Shown: in pieces, positions 57,905 through 64,000 of the stretch
Position numbering within the stretch: the first letter of the stretch is position 1
Layout of the letters: each line of letters starts with the position of its first letter
Assembly: GCA_002702065.1 (NCBI GenBank)
Contig: NZXX01000009.1
Span: 496,001 to 560,000 of the forward strand
DNA length: 64,000 nt
Reading direction: 5' to 3'
Source of the DNA: Anaerolineaceae bacterium
Lineage (GTDB): Bacteria; Chloroflexota; Anaerolineae; Aggregatilineales; Phototrophicaceae
Made by a program: the position numbers and the translations under genes
Notes under the pieces: model-generated
What the model was told of the DNA's origin: nothing
Database searches by the model: none
Seen by the model: the letters and a program-made list of their open reading frames with translations, nothing else

Positions 57905-59098
57905 ATGGGTAAAGGCCGCGTCTATCGCGACCCACAGTTTCGTTATGAAGATGCTTTTAGTGGGCGCGAGATCATCCAACTTACCGATTACCTGGGCCAT
58001 TCCAATCATCTCTATTTTACCGATCCCTGTTGGATCAAGGACAACGAGTCCTTTATTTTTTCATCTGACCGCGAAGGCCAGAGCAACCTGTTCCGCTATG
58101 ATGTGCCTACCGGCGCGATCACCCAGCTGACCGACCTGAACGAACGCGGGCATGTCGGTGGCTGCTACAGTGCCGCCAACAAATGTCACTATTTCTGGTG
58201 GCACCGGGCGCTGCACGAACTGAACATCGAAACACTGGAAGAGCGCGTTATCTATACCGCGCCGGAAGGCACGTCGCAGGACCGCCCCAGCCCGACCGCC
58301 GATGGCAAATATATCTGCTCCAAACTGATGCACGATATACCGCAAAAGAAAGCGGCCATCTCGTTCGCGTACTCCCGGTTTCATGAATATTTCCACGCCA
58401 AGCCATTTACGCAGATCATCCGGATCGAAGTGGCAACCGGCAAGATGGACGTGATTCATGAGAATCACTGCTACATGGGCCACATCAATGCGTCGCCCAA
58501 GCTGCGCAACATCATGACGTTCTGCCACGAAGGTCCCTGGCGGCTGGTCGATCAGCGCATCTGGGGGCTGAATATCGACACCGGCGAGACATGGAAGATT
58601 CGCCCGCAGGATGACGGTGTTTATGCGGTCGGGCACGAATACTGGTTTGCCGATGGCGAACATATCGGCTATCACGGGATGCCACGCGACGAACGTGGGG
58701 TCAGCGCGCCGATCTATGGCCGCCTGAAATGGGACAACACAAACGCTTTCGAAGCCCAATTTCCCTATCATTCGACGCATTTTTGCAGCCTCGATGAACA
58801 CCTGATCGCCGGGGATGGCACGCCGGGCACGATCTTCAGCAGCCAGGGTCACGCACTGCCGTTTATCCAGTTGTTCAAGTGGGATGGCAAGGCATACAGC
58901 AAGCCGCGCGCGCTGGCCTATCATCGCAGCACGTTCAATGACCAGCACGCCCACCCGCACCCGCGTTTCACGCCGGATGGCAAATATGTGATGTACGCCT
59001 CCGACCTGACGCGCTATGCCAATATCTATCTGGTACCGGTTGGCGACTTTGACGACCTGCCAGAACTGACCGACGACATCCTGACCGTCCATACTTAA
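57905..59098 (+). CDS. Oligogalacturonate lyase family (PL22), copy 1
   Basis: A 397-residue cytoplasmic seven-bladed propeller. Oligogalacturonide lyases cut short unsaturated pectin oligomers. Family marks: DAFSGREIIQLTDYLGHSNH, YFTDPCWIKDNESFIFSSDR, TFCHEGPWRLVDQRIWGLN, AVGHEYWFADGEHIGYHGMP and FNDQHAHPHPRFTPDGKY. The spacing Q-x-x-H-x-H of the last motif fits the Mn-binding Gln/His/His set known for the family. TTGGAGA precedes the ATG. No signal peptide. It is the most diverged of the three tandem copies. Confidence 0.88.
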   Translation: MGKGRVYRDPQFRYEDAFSGREIIQLTDYLGHSNHLYFTDPCWIKDNESFIFSSDREGQSNLFRYDVPTGAITQLTDLNERGHVGGCYSAANKCHYFWWHRALHELNIETLEERVIYTAPEGTSQDRPSPTADGKYICSKLMHDIPQKKAAISFAYSRFHEYFHAKPFTQIIRIEVATGKMDVIHENHCYMGHINASPKLRNIMTFCHEGPWRLVDQRIWGLNIDTGETWKIRPQDDGVYAVGHEYWFADGEHIGYHGMPRDERGVSAPIYGRLKWDNTNAFEAQFPYHSTHFCSLDEHLIAGDGTPGTIFSSQGHALPFIQLFKWDGKAYSKPRALAYHRSTFNDQHAHPHPRFTPDGKYVMYASDLTRYANIYLVPVGDFDDLPELTDDILTVHT

Positions 59099-59122
59099 GC
59101 TTACAGTCATCAGGTGGCAGGT

Positions 59123-59168
59123 GGCAGAAAATGAAATGGCACCGCGCAAAACATGCCGGTTTTCTGCC
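59123..59168. repeat. Inverted repeat in the spacer between PL22 copies 1 and 2
   Basis: Arms GGCAGAAAA (59123-59131) and TTTTCTGCC (59160-59168) are perfectly complementary, with a second inner pairing (TGGCA / TGCC). No T run follows. The structure lies 43 bases before copy 2. Confidence 0.55.
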
Positions 59169-59210
59169 AGCTGAACGCCGACATCGCAAAACTTTTAAGG
59201 AGAAAATTTT

Positions 59211-60443
59211 ATGAGCAAGGGCCAGGTTTACAACGACACACAACTTCGCTACGAAGACCCTTACAGCGGGCGCGAGATCATCCGCCTGACGAATTACCTG
59301 GGGCATTCCAACCACTTCTATTTCACCGACCCGTGCTGGTTTAATGATGGGCGCTCGATGCTGTTTATGTCGGACCGCGACGGCCAGAGCAACCTGTTCC
59401 GCTATGATCTGGACGATGGCAAGATCACGCAGGCGACCGACCTGAAAGGCGACGGCAAGGCACGCGGCTGCATCAGCGCGGTGAACAACTGCAACTATTT
59501 CTGGTGGAAGAAGCAGTTGATCGAACTCAACCTGGATACGCTGGAAGAACGTGTCATCTGGGAAGCGCCGCCGGATATGTCGCCGGACAATCGTGGCAAC
59601 CCAACCGCCGATGGCAAATATGTCTGCACGCGCCTGATGAAGGAAGTACCCCAGGGCAAAGCCACCATTGATTTTGCATACTCACGCTTCCGTGAATATT
59701 TCCACGCCAAGCCGCTGAGCCAGATCATGCGCATCGAGATCGAAACCGGCGAAGCGGAAGTCATCCACGAGGACTACCGTTATATCGGCCATATCAATAC
59801 ATCGCCCTCGGTGCCCGCTGTGCTGACGTTCTGTCACGAAGGCCCCTGGCATCTGATCGAGCAGCGTATCTGGGGCCTGAATATCCTGACCGGCGAGGCC
59901 TGGAAGATTCGCCCACAGGATGATGGCAAAAATCTGGCAATCGGGCATGAATACTGGTTTGCCGATGGTGAACGCGTCGGCTATCATGGCCGCCCGCGCA
60001 TTGAAGACACCAAAACCGACCGGCCCGATGGTGACCACGTATTCGGCCACACCCGGTGGGACAACAGCGACCCAGTTGAAGTACGCTTCCCGTTCCATTC
60101 CGGGCACTTCCACAGCCTTGATGAAAGCATCATCGTGGGCGATGGCACCCCGGCGCAGGCTGGCAACCGCTGGAAAGATTCGCAGCCGTTTATTCAGTTA
60201 TTCAAGTGGGATGGCGAGCAGTATGTCGGCCCGCGCATCCTGGCGTATCACCGCAGCACCTTCAACAACCAGCATGCCCACCCGCATCCACGCTTCACGC
60301 CGGACGGTAAATACGTGCTGTACTCGTCGGACCTGACGGATTATTCGAATATGTATCTGGTAGAGGTCGGCGATTTTGAAGACCTGCCGCTGCTGACCGA
60401 GGACACCCCGGCCCGCCCGGATATGTTGCAAAAGAGCAGTTAA
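59211..60443 (+). CDS. Oligogalacturonate lyase family (PL22), copy 2
   Basis: A 410-residue paralogue with AAGGAG ahead of the ATG. It keeps DPYSGREIIRLTNYLGHSNH, FYFTDPCWFNDGRSMLFMSD, TFCHEGPWHLIEQRIWGLN, AIGHEYWFADGERVGYHGRP and FNNQHAHPHPRFTPDGKY (Gln-x-x-His-x-His retained). It is clearly closer to copy 3 than to copy 1: both end LTEDTPARPDMLQKSS / LTDDTPARPDMLQKNS. Cytoplasmic. Whether all three act on oligogalacturonides or have drifted to other substrates cannot be read here. Confidence 0.88.
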   Translation: MSKGQVYNDTQLRYEDPYSGREIIRLTNYLGHSNHFYFTDPCWFNDGRSMLFMSDRDGQSNLFRYDLDDGKITQATDLKGDGKARGCISAVNNCNYFWWKKQLIELNLDTLEERVIWEAPPDMSPDNRGNPTADGKYVCTRLMKEVPQGKATIDFAYSRFREYFHAKPLSQIMRIEIETGEAEVIHEDYRYIGHINTSPSVPAVLTFCHEGPWHLIEQRIWGLNILTGEAWKIRPQDDGKNLAIGHEYWFADGERVGYHGRPRIEDTKTDRPDGDHVFGHTRWDNSDPVEVRFPFHSGHFHSLDESIIVGDGTPAQAGNRWKDSQPFIQLFKWDGEQYVGPRILAYHRSTFNNQHAHPHPRFTPDGKYVLYSSDLTDYSNMYLVEVGDFEDLPLLTEDTPARPDMLQKSS

Positions 60444-60455
60444 GCACCGTTACTG

Positions 60456-60517
60456 CGTCCAGCCCGACTCCCAGACAGCGGTGATCAACACTGATCTGGT
60501 AACAATCGGGCTGGACG
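60456..60517. repeat. Long inverted repeat in the spacer between PL22 copies 2 and 3
   Basis: Arms CGTCCAGCCCGA (60456-60467) and TCGGGCTGGACG (60506-60517) pair perfectly over 12 bp, and the 38-base loop contains a further CCAGA/TCTGG arm pair. No T run follows, so it looks like an mRNA-stabilising or processing structure rather than a terminator. Confidence 0.6.
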
Positions 60518-60571
60518 TATCCAACCGCCATATCGTCAACCAAGCTGGCTATCAGTTGAGAACAATACCCC

Positions 60572-61807
60572 ATGTCTAAAGGCCGTGTTTACACCGACGA
60601 ACGCTTTCAGTATGAAGACCCCTTTAGCGGGCGGGTCATCACCCAGCTCACGGATCATCTGGGGCACTCCAATCATTTCTATTTCACCGACCCGTGCTGG
60701 TTTAATGATGGGCAGTCCATGCTGTTCAACGGAGACCGCGAGGGGCGGCGCAACCTGTTTCGCTACGACTTTGACGATGGCAAAATCACCCAGATGACGG
60801 ATTTGCAGGGCAAAGGCGGTACACCGCGCGCCTGCATCAGCATTCCCAACAACTGCGCCTATTACTGGTGGGGGCGGCAGGCGATTGAACTCAACCTGAC
60901 CACCCTGGCAGAGCGCGTGCTCTATGAAGTTCCGACCGGGATGGACCCCTGGGACCGCACCAACCCCACCGCCGACGGGCAGTATGTCATCACCAAGATC
61001 GCCCAGGCGGCACCGAAGCAAAAAGCCAGCATCTCATTTGCTTATTCCGAATTTCGGGCGATGATGCGCGATAAACCGCTGACTCAGCTGGTCCGCATTG
61101 ACATTGCAACCGGCGCGGCCAAAGTCCTGCATGAGGATCACCGCTACCTGAACCACATCAACACATCGCCCACGCTGCCACAGGTGACGACCTTCTGCCA
61201 CGAAGGCCCCTGGAACCTGATTGACCAGCGTATCTGGGGGTTGAACGTGGAAACCGGCGACGTCTGGAAGATTCGCCCGCAGGATGACGGCAAGAATTTT
61301 GCGGTGGGGCATGAATACTGGTTCGCGGATGGCGAGCGCATTGGCTATCATGGCCGCCCGCGCATCGAAGACAATGCGTCGGACAAAGCCAGCGGTGAGC
61401 ATGTCTTTGGGTACGTGAAGTGGGATAACAGCGACCTGACCGAAGTGCGGTTTCCCTTCCATTCCACCCACTTCCAGAGTCTGGACGAAAAGCTCATTGT
61501 CGGCGATGGTTCGCCCTTTCAGGGGAGTGATCGCTGGAAAAAGGCCGAGCCGTTTATCCAGTTGTTCAAATGGAATGGCGAGCAGTATGTCGGCCCGCGC
61601 ATTCTGGCCTATCACCGCAGCACATTTAATGACCAGTACGCGCACCCACACCCGCGTTTTACGCCGGATGGCAAATATGTGCTGTACTCATCTGATCTGA
61701 CGCATTACGCCAACATGTATCTGGTTGAGGTGGGCGTTTTTGACGACCTGCCGCTGCTGACCGACGATACACCCGCCCGCCCGGATATGCTGCAAAAGAA
61801 CAGCTAG
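60572..61807 (+). CDS. Oligogalacturonate lyase family (PL22), copy 3
   Basis: A 411-residue paralogue: DPFSGRVITQLTDHLGHSNH, FYFTDPCWFNDGQSMLFNGD, TFCHEGPWNLIDQRIWGLN, AVGHEYWFADGERIGYHGRP and FNDQYAHPHPRFTPDGKY. One His in the last motif of the other copies is Tyr here, but the Q-x-x-H-x-H spacing is intact. No strong ribosome site precedes the ATG at 60572. The metallophosphoesterase-like gene begins 6 bases after its stop, so the operon continues. Confidence 0.88.
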   Translation: MSKGRVYTDERFQYEDPFSGRVITQLTDHLGHSNHFYFTDPCWFNDGQSMLFNGDREGRRNLFRYDFDDGKITQMTDLQGKGGTPRACISIPNNCAYYWWGRQAIELNLTTLAERVLYEVPTGMDPWDRTNPTADGQYVITKIAQAAPKQKASISFAYSEFRAMMRDKPLTQLVRIDIATGAAKVLHEDHRYLNHINTSPTLPQVTTFCHEGPWNLIDQRIWGLNVETGDVWKIRPQDDGKNFAVGHEYWFADGERIGYHGRPRIEDNASDKASGEHVFGYVKWDNSDLTEVRFPFHSTHFQSLDEKLIVGDGSPFQGSDRWKKAEPFIQLFKWNGEQYVGPRILAYHRSTFNDQYAHPHPRFTPDGKYVLYSSDLTHYANMYLVEVGVFDDLPLLTDDTPARPDMLQKNS

Positions 61808-61813
61808 TCCGCC

Positions 61814-62434
61814 ATGCAGCTCAACCTGCTCTACACGGCTAATCTGCGGGGCAACATCGCCTTATTGCCGCGCATGTATACCTTCCTGCGCAGCTTGCAG
61901 CAGCAGGCCAGCGGTCGGACGATGCTGCTCGATGCCGGAAACGCCTGTGCAGACGAGATATGGCACTGCCAGCTCACTGGCGGGCGTTCCATGCTGCTGG
62001 TCATGGATGCGATGGGGTATCAGGCGGTGAACATCAGCGGCTTTCTGACCGCTGCCAGCCGCGCCAAACTGGTCCAGAATCGGATGGCGATGGCCCTGCT
62101 GGCTGCCGGTGATGTGTGGGAGCAGGAGGGCGTCCTCGTCACGGTTGAAGATCAGGCGGTCGCACAGCCGCATCAACTCCACATCGTTTTGTCCGGCATC
62201 ACACAAACCGCGATGGCGCACCATCAACTGCAACTAGCGGCGGTCGAGGAGGGGCAGGTCGGCATCGTCCAGATTGGCAGCGCCGGGGATAACGGTCGCC
62301 TGACCATCACCGCCACAGAGGTGCGGACCATGCCCGCTTCGACACTGCCCGACCCAACCATCACCGCCACCGTCGATTTTGTCCTCAGCGAAGCGCGCTA
62401 TTATGGGCGGGACGACACCAGCAAGCCGGATTAG
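61814..62434 (+). CDS. Degenerate metallophosphoesterase/5'-nucleotidase-like protein
   Basis: A 206-residue protein whose start, QLNLLYTANLRGNIALLPRM, resembles the first strand of UshA-type metallophosphoesterases ('LLYTNDLHGNI'). The metal-binding Asp and His are replaced (NLRG), the GD of the next motif reads LLDAGNACADE, and no GNHE motif follows although MDAMGYQAVNISGFL matches its surroundings. It therefore looks like a non-catalytic remnant of the N-domain, shorter than the family's usual 450-600 residues. It sits 6 bases after PL22 copy 3, likely in the same operon. No signal peptide. Confidence 0.6.
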   Translation: MQLNLLYTANLRGNIALLPRMYTFLRSLQQQASGRTMLLDAGNACADEIWHCQLTGGRSMLLVMDAMGYQAVNISGFLTAASRAKLVQNRMAMALLAAGDVWEQEGVLVTVEDQAVAQPHQLHIVLSGITQTAMAHHQLQLAAVEEGQVGIVQIGSAGDNGRLTITATEVRTMPASTLPDPTITATVDFVLSEARYYGRDDTSKPD

Positions 62435-63501
62435 CTGGCCGCCTGCCCGAACCAGCGGTTATAAATCTGCTGGTAGGTGCCATCTTCCAGCAGGCTCAGA
62501 ATCGCCCGGTTGATCGTTTCGCGGTGCGGACTGCCTTCCGGCAGCGCGATGCCATATTCTTCCATACCAAAAGGCTGGCCTACGGTCCTGAAGATGTCGT
62601 CCTCGTGGGTGATGACATAATACAGCAGCACCGGTGCATCATAGACCACCGCCTCGACATTGCGGTCGCGCAGCAGTTCATAAGCCTCGTCAATCGTTTC
62701 GGTGCCGGTGTAACGGATGCCCGCTGTTGCCAGATACTGCGCTGATGTAGTGCCGTTCACAGTGGCAACCCGGTTGTTGCGCAGGTCAGAAATATCGCTG
62801 ATGGAGCTTTGTAACTCGCGTACGGTCGCCCCGGCGCTCAGCGAAGCCGTCAGGTTGGCGATCAGGAAAATACCGGCGAACATCCAGATCAGCGCCATCA
62901 CCCGCCCGCCAATCGTGCTCGGCGGCACATCGTCATAGCCAATCACCGTCACCGCAGACCACCATAACATCTGGCTGATGCCGGGCAGATACGAAGCCGA
63001 TATTTTGGGGTTACGGCGGCGTTCGATGAACCACAGGATATGCGCCGCCACCAGAATCAGCCCGACAAACATCAACAGGAATTGCAGAAAATCCGGCGAC
63101 AGAACAGCAGCCAGTGCGTGGCTGATGGGCGTGATTTCGTCCTCGCGCACCATAATTTGCAGGCCCGCATCGAAGTAGGGAAAGCTGAAATCCAGCACTT
63201 GTTCGCGCTCTGCGGTAATGGTGATCCCGGCGATAGCGACGTCCGCATCACCGTTCTGGATGGCATCCAGTTGATCGACCACGGTTTCGACTTCGTACAG
63301 CTCATAGTCCAGGCCGGCATTGCTGGCAATCGCTTCCCACAGTTGGATGCTGAACCCGGTGAACAGGTCACTCTGCTTGAGAACCAGCGGAGGGAAAAGT
63401 TTGGTGGCAACACGTAATGGTTCGGTTTCCTGAGCATGCAGGATACCGGCGGTCAGGTTGAACAGGATGACAAAAAGCAGGCTGGTTCTCAGAAATCGCA
63501 T
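62431..63501 (-). CDS. Prokaryotic glutamate-receptor-type channel (ligand-binding domain with pore)
   Basis: A 356-residue protein. After a signal peptide (MRFLRTSLLFVILFNLTAGI) comes a type II periplasmic-binding-protein domain split by a pore, as in bacterial GluR0: first half TEPLRVATKLFPPLVLKQSD to SFPYFDAGLQIMVREDEI (about 28-121), helix 1 (138-160), pore loop LWWSAVTVIGYDDVPP (about 178-193), helix 2 (199-222), second half SDLRNNRVATVNGTTSAQYL to ILSLLEDGTYQQIYNRWFGQ. The filter reads VIGYDD where K+ channels have TVGYGD. It probably gates ions in response to an amino acid; ligand unknown. It overlaps the preceding gene by four bases. Confidence 0.85.
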   Translation of the reverse strand: MRFLRTSLLFVILFNLTAGILHAQETEPLRVATKLFPPLVLKQSDLFTGFSIQLWEAIASNAGLDYELYEVETVVDQLDAIQNGDADVAIAGITITAEREQVLDFSFPYFDAGLQIMVREDEITPISHALAAVLSPDFLQFLLMFVGLILVAAHILWFIERRRNPKISASYLPGISQMLWWSAVTVIGYDDVPPSTIGGRVMALIWMFAGIFLIANLTASLSAGATVRELQSSISDISDLRNNRVATVNGTTSAQYLATAGIRYTGTETIDEAYELLRDRNVEAVVYDAPVLLYYVITHEDDIFRTVGQPFGMEEYGIALPEGSPHRETINRAILSLLEDGTYQQIYNRWFGQAAS

Positions 63502-63661
63502 GTTCCGTTGGCTCGATGTTTTGATTCACTGACGGGCGATTTTACAGGCGGCCTGTAGCCTGTGCAAGCGTGCTGCCTCTATTCCCGGCAGACTATAGGC
63601 AGACTGACGTTCCCGGCGCTATACTGGTAAGGACATTTGAAAGCAGGTGAATCGGTTATCT

Positions 63662-64000
63662 ATGTTCAACCTTCGCGCGGCGGCGCTGCTGCATCTGATT
63701 CTGTTGGGAATACTGGCTGTACTGGTCAGCGCCTGTGGGGCAACGGCGGTACAGGTTATTCCCACAGACCCACCGACAGCGACAGCGACCTATACGCCCT
63801 CGCCATCCCGAACGCCGGGCGCCAATGCCACGCCGACCATCACGCCCACACCGATCCCTGTTTCACCTACCGGCGGCCCATCGCCTACCCGGTTGTTTGG
63901 CCCCACCAGCACCCCCGCGCCAGATGAACCAACGCCCACACGCAGCCTGAACCCAAATGCACCACGCATCGAATTTTTCACCACAGATGTGGTCGCAGCA
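63662..64000 (+). CDS. Lipoprotein with Thr/Pro-rich linker, 3' end cut by window
   Basis: Plus-strand frame from ATG 63662 to the right edge, 113 residues seen. MFNLRAAALLHLILLGILAV then LVSACGATA is a lipoprotein signal with lipobox VSAC. A Thr/Pro linker (TPTITPTPIPVSPTGGPSPT) follows, then RIEFFTTDVVAA begins a folded domain beyond the window. AGGTG lies 12 bases upstream of the ATG. It resembles the extracellular propeller lipoprotein at 27666 in build. The domain past the edge is unknown. Confidence 0.75.
   Translation, partial: MFNLRAAALLHLILLGILAVLVSACGATAVQVIPTDPPTATATYTPSPSRTPGANATPTITPTPIPVSPTGGPSPTRLFGPTSTPAPDEPTPTRSLNPNAPRIEFFTTDVVAA

Overview
The window reads as a chromosomal segment of a Chloroflexota bacterium, most likely an Anaerolineae-type lineage. 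The taxonomic call is inference. It rests on the GC-rich coding sequence, many secreted or membrane proteins with Thr/Pro 'TPTPT' linkers, bacterial SH3 domains on lipoprotein, thioredoxin and TIR scaffolds, and family content common in that phylum. About 70 protein genes, two tRNA genes and one 37-codon candidate gene are densely packed on both strands. No rRNA, CRISPR array, prophage or insertion sequence was seen. Both ends cut genes: a DUF1349-type protein on the left and a Thr/Pro-rich lipoprotein on the right.

Layout. 0-9 kb: acetyltransferase, LCP cell-wall ligase, a response regulator in operon with a PP2C-like/TM/beta-propeller protein, a lone Flp pilin with its own promoter and terminator, and a CAP-LysM surface protein. 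9-13.4 kb: GH130 enzyme, haem-bearing propeller dehydrogenase, VapBC-type toxin-antitoxin and a Uma2 protein. 13.4-18.3 kb: DUF177 and primary sigma factor behind a strong consensus promoter, a LysM/SH3 secreted protein, tRNA-Phe and a LysE exporter. 18-27 kb: a 935-residue GT39-like membrane protein, uracil-DNA glycosylase, two GRAM/PH-like proteins, a zinc-ribbon FHA protein and an ECF sigma/anti-sigma pair with a hidden mini-gene between them. 27-36 kb: propeller lipoprotein, stress proteins (USP, USP-USP-DUF389), small enzymes, TlpA-SH3 and tRNA-Ala. 36-46 kb: Maf and SlyD-like FKBP, TIR-SH3, antiporter-rhodanese fusion, MerR regulator with a textbook 19-bp-spacer promoter, UvrD/PcrA helicase, hydrolase and a second FHA protein. 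46-56 kb: Clp_N/deoxyribosyltransferase-like fusion, a permease/His-rich/propeller/thioredoxin run that looks like an envelope metal- or redox-handling unit, and a tightly overlapping VOC/GNAT/methyltransferase/GNAT cassette. 56-64 kb: PAS histidine kinase, three tandem oligogalacturonate lyase-family (PL22) paralogues with hairpins in both spacers, a degenerate metallophosphoesterase-like protein and a glutamate-receptor-type channel.

How the genes work together. Much of the content is envelope biology and sensing: surface adhesins, extracellular propellers, one- and two-component regulators and phosphopeptide-reading FHA domains. The best candidates for undescribed biology are the PL22 triplet with structured spacers, the sigma/mini-gene/anti-sigma chain, the Clp_N and TIR fusions, the receiver plus pseudo-PP2C propeller operon, and the permease/TIGR03943/propeller/TlpA run. 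Family names were assigned by eye from sequence motifs; none was confirmed by a database search.
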